From positions 62,001-126,000 of the forward strand of contig JAFAZH010000006.1 of assembly GCA_019239895.1 (NCBI GenBank): a stretch of 64,000 nucleotides of DNA, written 5' to 3'. Source of the stretch: Abditibacteriaceae bacterium (lineage in GTDB: Bacteria; Armatimonadota; Abditibacteriia; Abditibacteriales; Abditibacteriaceae). Under the pieces are notes generated by a model. That model made no database searches and was not told the origin of the DNA. It saw nothing but the letters and a program-made list of their open reading frames with translations. This document shows positions 1-8,470 of the stretch, one piece after another (position 1 is the stretch's first letter; each line of letters begins with the position of its first letter). The translations under genes were made by a program, and so were the position numbers.

Positions 1-1
1 C

Positions 2-367
2 CACGGCGGGATGTACATGGTCTGGAACTGGGTACAGAATGGGAGTTCTAGTGTAGAAGAAAGTGAGAACCACCTCGCAGGAGGGGGCTATGTGCGTGCC
101 GTGCTGAAACGGGGCATGGTATTCCAGCGTTGTAATGTGCCCTCGCTCAAAACCGTCTCTTATGGATTAGATAATCAACAGAACGGCTGGGTTACAGTTG
201 TCTACGGCAGGGTCTTCACTGGCAAGCAGTGGCTCTATGGCTGGGTCATCCATTCGTATGAAAAGTGGACGCGGACTCCGTTAGGCCGAATCGAGAAGAA
301 ATATGTTGAAGTGCTCTGGCCTACCGCACGCGGGCCAATTCCCGGTGTGGTTCTTCCTATAAAGTAG
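2..367 (+). CDS. Partial hypothetical protein, possible SH3-like C-terminal region
   Basis: The frame is open to the left edge (the codons before the first ATG at 11 read His-Gly-Gly), so this is most likely the 3' end of a longer gene. About 121 residues are visible and the stop is a TAG. The segment around GWVTVVYGRV...WLYGWVIHSYE has the tryptophan-glycine pattern of bacterial SH3 (SH3b) domains, which bind cell-wall or peptide ligands. This is a weak resemblance. No catalytic motif is visible. A hairpin at 477-514 could terminate the transcript. Function is unknown. Confidence 0.5.
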   Translation, partial: HGGMYMVWNWVQNGSSSVEESENHLAGGGYVRAVLKRGMVFQRCNVPSLKTVSYGLDNQQNGWVTVVYGRVFTGKQWLYGWVIHSYEKWTRTPLGRIEKKYVEVLWPTARGPIPGVVLPIK

Positions 368-476
368 GATAGTAGATAGAAACCCTACCGTAGATTTATT
401 CCCTATATCTACTCCGTGCAGCCCTGCCAAGATGGTATCCACTTTGGGTTTTAGGATACTCTTGCATTCCCATAAA

Positions 477-514
477 TAAAACTACCGTCCCATCATGACG
501 AAGCGGTAGTTTTA
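477..514 (+). terminator. Hairpin, probable terminator
   Basis: An 11-bp perfect stem (TAAAACTACCG at 477-487 with its complement at 504-514) encloses a 16-nt loop, about 110 bp downstream of the first ORF. The right arm contributes four T residues but no long U-tract follows, so termination strength is uncertain. Confidence 0.45.
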
Positions 515-563
515 GCCTGTTAGATACGGAGATTGCTGTCACCGATTACGACGCGGCGAATTC

Positions 564-597
564 ATCCAAAACTCAAAATTAAGAACTCAAAACTCCC
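564..597. repeat. Heptad repeat, CTCAAAA type
   Basis: The stretch before the 3' end of the next gene reads as degenerate 7-nt units (CCAAAA, CTCAAAA, TTAAGAA, CTCAAAA). It stops 3 bp before that gene's stop codon. The same unit type occurs at 17753-17838. No inverted partner is visible here. The rest of 368-600 holds only the hairpin at 477-514. Confidence 0.55.
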
Positions 598-600
598 CGG

Positions 601-1728
601 TCATGGCGCGGTGAATCCGGTTAAAGGATTGCCATAGAACGCCTCGGTTTTCCATGCTGTCTGCCGCCACGGGCCGTCCAGCGTGCCGATTATCTTCATG
701 GGGACAATGATGCGGTCGGTGCCCATCTTATTGGCCGCAGCGATGCCATTATCCACAATTTTGCCATCATCACCCACCGTGAACTTCATATCCCGACAGA
801 GTTGGCCTTTGCGTAATACCTTAAATTCATAATCGCCAGGATTTTTATCCAGGGCGAAGATCGCGGGATTACTCGACGTGTCAGGGGCAGTTCTGCGCAC
901 GAGGTTAAAGCCAAAGTCCCACAATTCCCAGCGCGGATCGGTTGGACGATTATCCGATGTGCTATGCTCGACCTTGTGATCTACCGTGCCTCCGGCAGCT
1001 TTGGTGTTGCTGATGAGCTTGCCCTTGTAATAAAGATAGCCCCCCACATCATCCATATCGGGGCGGCCCCGGAACCAGGTGGAAATCCACAGGGGCGGAC
1101 TGGCTGCCTCGTTGCTGTATTTATCATGAAACCAGATATAGCCAATGGGCAGCGTCCAGTCGTGATCTACAGAATAGTCCGCATCGTTTTTAGTGTCGGG
1201 CGTGCCCTGGTAGCGAGAAATCCGATTCACCTTGAACTTACCGGAAAACAGCGTTTCATCTTTGCCCGCCAACTCGTCGTGCAGGCGGATTTTGAAGCCA
1301 AAGACCCCGACCCCTATGGTGTATTTCTTTTGGTAAGCGTCCAGGGCACCCGCGATGGGCGTTTCAAATTTGGTGATACCTGGTTCATCCGTGGTCTCTG
1401 AGGTCGTAGGGAATTCAAACCAGGCGCTGCTGTCGGGCTTGGTGAAAGCGATAAAGCAGCGCGCGCCCGATGGCACCTTGCCCTGCGTTTCAAATTCGAC
1501 GCGCGGTATCCAGGTCGAGGCATTTTGGCTCTTGGTCGCTTTGGGTGCCCAATAATCGCTGCCGCGCAGCATATTGACGTGGATCGAAGTCTTAATCAGC
1601 GCGAAGCTGTCGTCGGCTCGCACGGGCAAGCTGCATATTGCGAGGCAGACGATACCCAGGAACCATATTAAGGTTTTCATGGAGGGGGCTTCAGGCCGGA
1701 TGGTGCTCAGCGATTTTAGCTGGTTCAT
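601..1728 (-). CDS. Secreted protein of unknown function, tandem paralogue A
   Basis: 375 residues. An ATG at 1728 is preceded by GGGAG at a good distance, so the long start is favoured. The hydrophobic signal peptide begins around residue 17 (MKTLIWFLGIVCLAICSLPV) and ends near ADD. The mature part shares blocks with the next gene upstream: KTS-HIN, YW-P-ATK-Q, FTKPD-SAW, HDW-LPIGY-WF, NGIAAAN and a C-terminal FYGNPL--FTAP. This establishes a tandem duplication with 36 bp between copies. I recognise no catalytic motif or named domain. The many Trp/Tyr and alternating hydrophobic residues suggest a beta-sandwich. Probable two-gene operon with its paralogue. Confidence 0.75.
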   Translation of the reverse strand: MNQLKSLSTIRPEAPSMKTLIWFLGIVCLAICSLPVRADDSFALIKTSIHVNMLRGSDYWAPKATKSQNASTWIPRVEFETQGKVPSGARCFIAFTKPDSSAWFEFPTTSETTDEPGITKFETPIAGALDAYQKKYTIGVGVFGFKIRLHDELAGKDETLFSGKFKVNRISRYQGTPDTKNDADYSVDHDWTLPIGYIWFHDKYSNEAASPPLWISTWFRGRPDMDDVGGYLYYKGKLISNTKAAGGTVDHKVEHSTSDNRPTDPRWELWDFGFNLVRRTAPDTSSNPAIFALDKNPGDYEFKVLRKGQLCRDMKFTVGDDGKIVDNGIAAANKMGTDRIIVPMKIIGTLDGPWRQTAWKTEAFYGNPLTGFTAP

Positions 1729-1764
1729 CGTAAGGTCTCCCTTCTGCCAGATTAGAGCAGCGCG

Positions 1765-2880
1765 TTACGGGGCGGTGAAATCCTTTAACGGGTTACCATA
1801 AAACGCGTCCGTCTTCCAGGCGTCTTGCTGCCAGGTGCCATCCGTCGTGCCGATGACTTTGACGGGCACAACAACGCGTTTGGTGATGATGTTGTTGGCG
1901 GCTGCGATGCCATTATCCACAATGGAGCCGTCCGCACCGACAGTGAACTTGACATCGCGGCTGAGTTTGCCATTGCGCAAAACCTTAACCTCATACTCGC
2001 CGGGGTTTTTATCCAAAAAGTAGGTGTGCTCGTAGTTGTCTGCTGTTACCTTGCGAACGGTATCCCAGCCGAAGTACCACTGCGACCATTTGGGGTCGGT
2101 TTTTTCATTGGACGCAGTATTAATCTCCACTTCCGTTTCTACTCTGCCGCCAGTGTCTTGAGTGCTCTTGATTTCTTTGCCTTGATAGAAAAGATGCGCG
2201 TCCAGTTGATTGGGGGTGACTTCATTGCGGAACCACATAGAGACGCGTAACGGTGGGGTTTTATCATTATCCTCAGTGTCGAACCAGACATAGCCAATCG
2301 GTAATGCCCAATCGTGGTTGACATAGTAGTTATACATATTCTTCTGGCTCGCTATACCCCGGCTTTCAGAGACTTTATTGACCTTAAACTTCCCGGAGAA
2401 TAAAACTGCGTGTTTGCCTTCCAGTTCGTTCTTATAGTTGATTTTGAAACCGAAGGTGCCTACGGCCAGGATAAACTTTTTTTCGTCTTTATCGAGCGAC
2501 CCGCCAGTAGGCGTTTCAAAGCTATCGGTGTGATCTGCGGCAATTTCGGAAGTTGCAAGGTCGAAGTGCAGCCAGGCGCTACCATCGGGCTTAGTAAAAT
2601 CCACCGAAAGTTGGCTGCCTGCCGTTAGCGGCCCGCGCACTCGAAACTGCGCACGCGGCACCCAGCAAGCAGTCGTGTACTGCGCCTTAGTAGCGCCTGG
2701 GGGCCAGTAAACCGACCTCTGCTCTACGTTGATGTGCAGTGAAGTCTTAACCACAGTGGGGCCATCTTCCGCCCTGGCATTCACGGGGTTGAGCATAGCC
2801 AATGCAACGATTAGGAGCAACAGACTTAATCGAATGCTAACACAACTCAGTATGACTCTGGATTGCTTGATTCTGTCCAT
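1765..2880 (-). CDS. Secreted protein of unknown function, tandem paralogue B
   Basis: 371 residues, starting at an ATG preceded by a strong AAGGAGACG Shine-Dalgarno. The N-terminal signal peptide (hydrophobic core LSLLLLIVALAML) ends near NARAED. The mature sequence is collinear with the 601-1728 product and shares its conserved blocks, including the FYGNPL--FTAP terminus. It is the promoter-proximal member of the pair. Function is unknown; extracellular or periplasmic location is inferred from the signal peptide. Confidence 0.78.
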   Translation of the reverse strand: MDRIKQSRVILSCVSIRLSLLLLIVALAMLNPVNARAEDGPTVVKTSLHINVEQRSVYWPPGATKAQYTTACWVPRAQFRVRGPLTAGSQLSVDFTKPDGSAWLHFDLATSEIAADHTDSFETPTGGSLDKDEKKFILAVGTFGFKINYKNELEGKHAVLFSGKFKVNKVSESRGIASQKNMYNYYVNHDWALPIGYVWFDTEDNDKTPPLRVSMWFRNEVTPNQLDAHLFYQGKEIKSTQDTGGRVETEVEINTASNEKTDPKWSQWYFGWDTVRKVTADNYEHTYFLDKNPGEYEVKVLRNGKLSRDVKFTVGADGSIVDNGIAAANNIITKRVVVPVKVIGTTDGTWQQDAWKTDAFYGNPLKDFTAP

Positions 2881-3118
2881 AAACGTCTCCTTTGTACAAC
2901 TGTTAAAGCAATGAATGCTATGGCTTTCTATTTTGCATCCGTGGCATCTGACAAGTCAAGAATTTTGTCTGTCAATATGAGTTGGCTAAGAAGTGATGAG
3001 AAAGCGAAGGGATAAACTGAGAGATAGAGTGAGTAGAGGGTTTAAAGAACGGGTTAGTCTGTCTATCATTTACCTCCTTTTGATCTGCCTTGAGATGCGC
3101 TAAGTAACTGATAGATTG

Positions 3119-4327
3119 TCATCTGCCTGTCCACACGGGTGCCAGCCACGCCACAGGTTTGTTTGGGTTGGCGTCACGCGCATCACCGCCGCCCGCGTTC
3201 CACACGCGCACAAAGAAATATTTGCTCGTTGCATCGTTGATGGTTGGAGTCCACGTTACTGAGTAGGCAGGCGTGGGCGAGAATGTTTGCACCACTGCCC
3301 CGCCGTCCTTTACAATATCGAGTTTCGTAATCTTGTCAGCCGGATTGGTGGTGTCCGGGTCACTCACGGCTATAGCAAAGTTAAAGCTGGTCGGGCGGCT
3401 CAAGGTTGAACCCATGATTGCGCCATTGACGGTGTATTGGCATTGGATGTTTTGCTCTAATGCGGCATACGTCCGCCGATGCTTCATCGCCTCCAGAATG
3501 GCAGCCTTGGTCTTGCTGGTGGCTAAAACGAACGTGCGCGAAGTGTGATGGGTAATGCCCCACAGACCGTGATTGTCGTTACCCGCGACTGGCGATACTT
3601 TCCACCCTTTATCTAAAGCTGCCAGAAAAGCTTCGTAGTGAATTTTATTATTGGAGTTGATCACTTCAAGCATCGTAATGATGTCCGTGATCTGAGGGTC
3701 ACGGTAGGCCCAGTTATTATATTGGTTGGGGCCGGGATGATTGAAACTGGCTACCACCGGGCCGTCTCCATTGGGTGGCACAGTCTTTAGCCATTGATAC
3801 AGATACGGCAGGTCTATCCCCGGCTCCAGAGCATCCAGATAAGTTGAACTGTTAAAGACATTGAGGTGCCCTTTACCACCGGGGCCATTATTCTCCGAAT
3901 GTTCATAACCCGCTATCGCCACGAAGTTAGCGTCAGTGGCCGCTTCCGCCTGTTGCTTGGTGGCGACCCAGGCGGGGTTGGTGGGGCTGGTGGGATCAAA
4001 CGCGACTTCCTGAGAATGATCTGTGGTGGCATAGAAATCGTAGCCGTTAGCTTTGGCTAAGGCATAATGCTGTGAAGGTGGGCCTTGATGTTTCTCCCAG
4101 TCCGGCCTTAGCTTTTTATCCTTGTCGTATTGATCTCCATGCGACCACGTAAAGCTGGTGTGAGCATGGGTATTGCCCGCGTAGATATGATAGGTCGTTG
4201 GTGCTCCACCGTTGGCGTTTGGCAGTGGCTTATTCTTATCGGTGTCCGCTGCATACACGGTGACGATGGCACCAAGTGCAGCTATCAATGGCACTATCCC
4301 TGTTATCCGCTGAGAGATCAATTTCAT
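3119..4327 (-). CDS. Secreted PHP-type metallohydrolase (CehA/McbA-like)
   Basis: 402 residues with a signal peptide ending near VYAAD. After residue 45 the PHP-like metal-binding motifs appear in order: GNTHAHTSFTW, a YDFYATTDHSQ segment, the AIAGYEHSE region, and VAGNDNHG near residue 255. These His/Asp/Glu positions are typical of the CehA/McbA subfamily of PHP metallophosphoesterase-like enzymes, which hydrolyse esters or phosphates. A C-terminal beta-sandwich of about 100 residues (SRPTSFNFAIAVSDPD onward) fits the family. An AAAGG ribosome site lies 7 nt before the ATG. The substrate cannot be inferred. Confidence 0.78.
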   Translation of the reverse strand: MKLISQRITGIVPLIAALGAIVTVYAADTDKNKPLPNANGGAPTTYHIYAGNTHAHTSFTWSHGDQYDKDKKLRPDWEKHQGPPSQHYALAKANGYDFYATTDHSQEVAFDPTSPTNPAWVATKQQAEAATDANFVAIAGYEHSENNGPGGKGHLNVFNSSTYLDALEPGIDLPYLYQWLKTVPPNGDGPVVASFNHPGPNQYNNWAYRDPQITDIITMLEVINSNNKIHYEAFLAALDKGWKVSPVAGNDNHGLWGITHHTSRTFVLATSKTKAAILEAMKHRRTYAALEQNIQCQYTVNGAIMGSTLSRPTSFNFAIAVSDPDTTNPADKITKLDIVKDGGAVVQTFSPTPAYSVTWTPTINDATSKYFFVRVWNAGGGDARDANPNKPVAWLAPVWTGR

Positions 4328-4401
4328 ATAAAGCCTTTAGGCGCTACAATCTGATGCAGCGTAGTTGAAGGAGCAAACATCGCCCAATTGCTGTGGGCTA
4401 T

Positions 4402-6642
4402 TTAGCTCCGAGCTTTTGCCTCTAATATCAAGACCCAGTCGTGGTCTTGTCCGACGGGTGGTGAACACTGCCACGATCCGTCGTTGTTAGGGGGCTGCGA
4501 TGCCAACGGGGTCTTTACGCCGCTGACGGGATCAAAGTAAGTGGCAGCATAGGTGATGTGCGGTTCGAGATGACTCACCTCGATAGGAGCACTGTCTGGC
4601 GCATAGATAATCCGCACCACACCGGGAATACCGGCTGACTGCGGCCCGTAAGCCTCGTCATTATTTAACTGGTCAATGCGACCCCAGGGCGCATCGCCAT
4701 ACTGCGCAACGGGGCGGGCGGAGGCCCACTGGCGATCATCGAAGCGAGACGTATCCCAACCAGCGGCTCTGCTCTTAGCGCAATGCCATGTCGCATCTGA
4801 ATCGAGAGTCAACAATTCACCATCCACAAACTCGATTTCCAATCGAGCAAGCAGCCCCGCAGGATTAGCTGCCGGGGCGGGCCGGTTCTCCGCCATAATA
4901 GCCAGCACGTTAGTTCCTGGTTTGAGCAAGTGGGCAATATCATTAAACTGCTTGCCCGTTTTCCAGGCTTCGGTCTGCCCCGCATCTGAAGTGCCAACGG
5001 ATTCGCCGTTGATGCGTGCCGTGAATTGGTCGTCAGCAGTAATCCGCCACTGAGCACGCTTAATGGCCTTATCGGGCGGTAGCACAAAAGTGCGCCGAAA
5101 GAAGCGTTGCTCGGCGGGAGCATTTTGGGCCGGATTACCTTCGGGATACCAAATCCAATGGCCACCTTCCAAATTCAGAGATGATTGAACGGCGTACGCT
5201 GCCCACTCCGGGTGTGGCTCGAATTTCTGCCACGAGTATTGTTCCAGCAACTTTTTGCCAAGTCCAATCTGCCGTGAACCGGGCAGGTTCATCGCCTCAT
5301 CCCAGGCAATGGTGCCGTAGCCAGTGGGCGGGCTGCCAGCGGTGGGCGAAGGGCCATGTGGCTGCCCCTTGCGATTGACTTGCCAGATACCATTAGCTCC
5401 ATAAGTGTGTCCCGCCGCGCCATTCATCATGCACAGCCAGAACATGCGGCGCGTCCACTGCGTTGGCAGACTATCGTTCAACATCTCATAGGCGGCTTCG
5501 CCATTAATGACAGGTAGCACAGGGGTGTCTGCATAGGACTCCCGCACGGTATGGACAGTGGGCGCGACCGCATCGCGTTGGCCGTGGGGCGTTTGCAACA
5601 TATCAATATCAAGGAGCGAAACATCATCGGTAGCGTGACGTGCGCTCAAACGCCCAATGCCCGTCGGATGAATCGTGATAAGTCGGTGAAACGGGTCCAT
5701 CCCGCGCAGGTAGCGCGTAACTTCCGTCCAGCCTTTGACTTGTTCGCGGTCATCGTAGGGGAAGCCTGGGGCGCGATAGTAAGGCAGGTTGGCCTCGCCT
5801 GCAACGCACCACGCCACTGGCAATGCTCCATAACGCGCCACTAAGTAACGCCAGTGCTGCTTAGCCTTTTCGACCCCCATCAACGGCATAAAGTAGCCCC
5901 ACGCACCGACGATGCAGGGCGTCAGGCCAGACTGCACCAGGTGTTCAATGCGTTGATCGGCGGCATCAAAATAGGCGGGCCGAATGTGGCTGAAATCTGG
6001 CTCCCACGGGAACCCGGCTTCATTAGCTCCACGCGGGTCAAACGGGGGCATATCAGGATACAAACCCGCGACGATTTGAATCACGTTGAAGCCCTTGGTG
6101 ACACGATCAGCAGTTAGCGTCTGAAATTCATCTGGCCAATGCAGGCGGTGGCACAACCCCATCCACCAGGTATCGCCCAGCCAGAAAAATGGTGTGCCAT
6201 CCGCATATTCCAGATAGCGCCGGTTGGCAGCGACGCGGAGTGGGCCATGTATGTACAGTGGGTTTTGCCCGGTATAAGGCTTGACTTCGATCTGGCCCGT
6301 AACGTTATGCAACCCTTTGTCCTGCGCTTGGGGAAAATCACTGCGGTAACGGTGCGTTCCAATCACCGGCGAGGCATAGCGCACCTTCCATGTCTTGCCT
6401 CCATCCCAGAAAGCCGGGACGCGCAGTTCCCGTCCGTTAGGGTCAGTGAAGGTTACATCAAGGGTGACTTCATTGAACGGATCGTGATAGGTGTGGCTCG
6501 CCTGGAGCGTAATCTCGACCATGACATTGGCTGGCGTTTGCATAATGCGTGAGGTTCCGTTCGCAGGGCTTATCAGCCCGCCCCAAATCAGCAAGGCAAA
6601 GCTGAGTTTAAGCCATGAGATTCGATTGAGATGACTTGCCAT
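4402..6642 (-). CDS. Secreted apiosidase-like glycoside hydrolase (DUF5060 + DUF4038 type)
   Basis: 746 residues from the ATG at 6642, chosen because a signal peptide follows directly (hydrophobic LKLSFALLIWGGLI). The frame extends to a GTG at 6732 but neither start has a clear Shine-Dalgarno. Order: N-terminal immunoglobulin-like DUF5060 domain (PNGRELRVPAFWDGG...WKVRYASP, about residues 30-120). Then a DUF4038/GH140-like TIM barrel (FFWLGDTWWMGLCHR...GFNVIQIVAGLYPD...PVAWCVAGEANLPYY). Then a galactose-binding-like domain (WRITADDQFTARINGESVG) inserted before the C-terminal beta domain. The EAN tripeptide (VAGEANLPYY) sits where the barrel's acid/base glutamate is expected. Likely cleaves plant-derived oligosaccharides outside the cytoplasm. 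Confidence 0.75.
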   Translation of the reverse strand: MASHLNRISWLKLSFALLIWGGLISPANGTSRIMQTPANVMVEITLQASHTYHDPFNEVTLDVTFTDPNGRELRVPAFWDGGKTWKVRYASPVIGTHRYRSDFPQAQDKGLHNVTGQIEVKPYTGQNPLYIHGPLRVAANRRYLEYADGTPFFWLGDTWWMGLCHRLHWPDEFQTLTADRVTKGFNVIQIVAGLYPDMPPFDPRGANEAGFPWEPDFSHIRPAYFDAADQRIEHLVQSGLTPCIVGAWGYFMPLMGVEKAKQHWRYLVARYGALPVAWCVAGEANLPYYRAPGFPYDDREQVKGWTEVTRYLRGMDPFHRLITIHPTGIGRLSARHATDDVSLLDIDMLQTPHGQRDAVAPTVHTVRESYADTPVLPVINGEAAYEMLNDSLPTQWTRRMFWLCMMNGAAGHTYGANGIWQVNRKGQPHGPSPTAGSPPTGYGTIAWDEAMNLPGSRQIGLGKKLLEQYSWQKFEPHPEWAAYAVQSSLNLEGGHWIWYPEGNPAQNAPAEQRFFRRTFVLPPDKAIKRAQWRITADDQFTARINGESVGTSDAGQTEAWKTGKQFNDIAHLLKPGTNVLAIMAENRPAPAANPAGLLARLEIEFVDGELLTLDSDATWHCAKSRAAGWDTSRFDDRQWASARPVAQYGDAPWGRIDQLNNDEAYGPQSAGIPGVVRIIYAPDSAPIEVSHLEPHITYAATYFDPVSGVKTPLASQPPNNDGSWQCSPPVGQDHDWVLILEAKARS

Positions 6643-6843
6643 AGATGCATTTTGCACGACTTCGGCGCTGCCTGTTTGGTCTGGCGCGGTGCAGCAATGT
6701 GTTAAATAAGGCGCAAAATAAGAAAGTGTCACTAAGTTTTATTGGAGCGTAACATAAGCTTAACATGAGGCGGGTAAGCTTGTCTTGGAATGCCAATATG
6801 TCCCCTGTAGTAAGAGGAGTGGGACAGGAAAGGGAGCTTTCTC

Positions 6844-6906
6844 ATGTTAGCTTTAGGTCTCTCGGTGGCGCTATTGGTCGCCTATGGTTATATGGCAGGT
6901 CGCTAA
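6844..6906 (+). CDS. Candidate 20-residue single-membrane-segment micro-protein
   Basis: ATG at 6844 opens MLALGLSVALLVAYGYMAGR followed by TAA. It is preceded by GGAAAGGGAG, a strong Shine-Dalgarno 8-9 nt upstream, and followed 28 nt later by a 16-bp terminator-like hairpin. The peptide is one hydrophobic helix with a C-terminal Arg. Its look is similar to KdpF-type accessory peptides or type I toxins, but it stands alone on the plus strand between two minus-strand genes. Expression is unproven. Confidence 0.45.
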   Translation: MLALGLSVALLVAYGYMAGR

Positions 6907-6934
6907 TCTGTCGTACGCTACGTCCTTCAACAAA

Positions 6935-6972
6935 ACAAGAGCCTTGCCCCATTGCTGGGGCAAGGCTCTTGT
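6935..6972. terminator. Strong hairpin terminator, possibly bidirectional
   Basis: A perfect 16-bp GC-rich stem (6935-6950 with 6957-6972, ACAAGAGCCTTGCCCC and complement) closes a 6-nt loop. It lies between the plus-strand micro-ORF and the 3' end of the minus-strand gene at 7002-7418, so it can serve both. Confidence 0.75.
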
Positions 6973-7001
6973 GCTGATTCTACACTGATATTAGGCTGAG
7001 T

Positions 7002-7418
7002 TTAGCGGGTTAACACAGAACCCAGAATAGCTCCTAAGATACCAGCTCCCAGAATCTTGCCGGTGTCATTGCCACGGTCATCGTAGCGGCGATCATCATA
7101 GCGACGGTCATCATAACGGCGGTTGTCGTAACGCCCGGCATCATAGCCACGATTGTCATAGCGGTCGCCACGGAATTGATAGTCATTACGATCCTGCCGG
7201 AAATTAGGTTGATTGAAGCTGTGATCGTCACGGTCATTGCGGAAATTCCGGTTGTTATCGTTGCCACGGTCGCGGCTCACTACCGGGGCATTATAGCGGT
7301 GCTCAGCGGCATTGGCCTGGGTAGTGCCGAACACACCTAGAGTCGAGATGCCTAAGGCGGCTACGGTGCCCAAAACAGCTAAGGGGTTCCGGCGTGTTTT
7401 GTGGATAACTTGTTTCAT
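7002..7418 (-). CDS. Small secreted Arg/Asp/Tyr-repeat protein with C-terminal glycine zipper
   Basis: 138 residues from the ATG at 7418, chosen for the AAAGGAAACG ribosome site and the signal peptide that follows (PLAVLGTVAALGISTLGVF, ending TTQANA). The mature protein is low complexity, rich in Asn, Asp and Arg, with tandem RYDDR units around residues 95-125. It ends in a glycine-rich hydrophobic segment (GKILGAGILGAILGSVLTR) with GxxxG spacing like glycine-zipper membrane proteins. The DNA of the tandem units is itself repetitive (15-bp period). Envelope location is inferred; function unknown. Confidence 0.65.
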   Translation of the reverse strand: MKQVIHKTRRNPLAVLGTVAALGISTLGVFGTTQANAAEHRYNAPVVSRDRGNDNNRNFRNDRDDHSFNQPNFRQDRNDYQFRGDRYDNRGYDAGRYDNRRYDDRRYDDRRYDDRGNDTGKILGAGILGAILGSVLTR

Positions 7419-7740
7419 GTTAATCGTTTCCTTTGTAGCATCTGGTCGCTGGGTCTTAATCTTTGAGATTAGCAACCGATGCCCTTAATTTGTCCTTGCG
7501 GCTTTACACTCTGTCTGACGCAGCCTAAAGGGGCTTGTTCTCGTTCTACTGTTAAGATTTGTAAAGATGTACAAAGGGGGTAAGATTCTTAGGAAGTACC
7601 ACTTAGCAGGGGCTGGCAATCTGCAACATGCAGGTGGCTTAGTATCTTGGTAAGCGCGGCATTAGCCGCCTGTCCCAACGCAGTGGCGGACAGGGGCGTA
7701 TGGCAGTAGCCGATTCAAATTTCTTTGGGGATGAAGAGAC

Positions 7741-8427
7741 CTACTTAGGGGGTGCTTCCAGCCAGCCTTCGCGCCGTTCGCCTGCCTGATTCGCCTGCCA
7801 GATTTTGCCGCTTTTTACATCGAGGCAGGTCAGCCAGCCATCGCCATAAACCCAGGTGTCAATGCAGACAGCATGGCCAAGATTAAGCGGTAGACCATTC
7901 TGCTGATGCGTGTGTCCACACACCATGATTTTGCCGGAGTAGTGCGGGGCCGGGTGGTTGAAGCGTTCCCAGAAGAGTAGCTCATCGGGCTGCTGCTCTA
8001 AGGGAAGATTTGGATCAGCGTTGGCATGGACGAAAAAGTGCGTATCCGTTTCGTAGTACTTGAAGCACTTGGTTTGAAGAAAGTCCCAGTGTTCAGGCGG
8101 GATGTCGTTCCAGGTCGCCGTGGCATCCCCTCTGGCGTAGGATTCCATTGTGGCATCGCCGCCAAAGTCGCGCCACCAGAACATGCCGATTCTGCGATCT
8201 GTGCGCGCTTGCAGCATCGTGATGTCATGGTTGCCTAACAAGGGCACCAAGATACCACTTTTGTGCAGGGCCAGCATCCGGTTGAGGATACCTTTCGAGT
8301 CTGGCCCCCGATCTGTATAGTCGCCTAATGTAATAAGCTTGTCCGTCTGCTGGGGCGCGACGGTGGCCATTAAGGTATCAAAGGCCCGCGAGCAGCCATG
8401 AATGTCGCCCAGGGCGAGGATTCTCAT
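7741..8427 (-). CDS. PPP-family serine/threonine protein phosphatase-like metallophosphoesterase
   Basis: 228 residues with every signature of the PPP metallophosphoesterase family: GDIHG at residue 7, GDYTDRG near 37, GNHD near 67, a His in FVHANAD, and GHTHQQNG near 172. These residues bind two metal ions. The product is cytosolic, of the single-domain bacterial PrpA/PphA type, and dephosphorylates proteins or small molecules. The gene follows map on the same strand with only 39 bp between, which contains a palindrome. No clear Shine-Dalgarno precedes the ATG. Confidence 0.88.
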   Translation of the reverse strand: MRILALGDIHGCSRAFDTLMATVAPQQTDKLITLGDYTDRGPDSKGILNRMLALHKSGILVPLLGNHDITMLQARTDRRIGMFWWRDFGGDATMESYARGDATATWNDIPPEHWDFLQTKCFKYYETDTHFFVHANADPNLPLEQQPDELLFWERFNHPAPHYSGKIMVCGHTHQQNGLPLNLGHAVCIDTWVYGDGWLTCLDVKSGKIWQANQAGERREGWLEAPPK

Positions 8428-8444
8428 AGAAAGTTGAGGAGGGG

Positions 8445-8470
8445 GTAAAGCACCTTGAAGAGTGCTTTAC
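8445..8470. repeat. Palindrome between map and the phosphatase gene
   Basis: Perfect 9-bp arms GTAAAGCAC (8445-8453) and GTGCTTTAC (8462-8470) overlap the TAA stop of map. It could attenuate or protect the mRNA between the two genes. No U-tract follows. Confidence 0.45.

Noticed and set aside
6765-6977. 70-codon plus-strand ORF overlapping the micro-ORF
   Set aside because: It runs into the terminator hairpin, lacks a ribosome site and has no protein-like composition.
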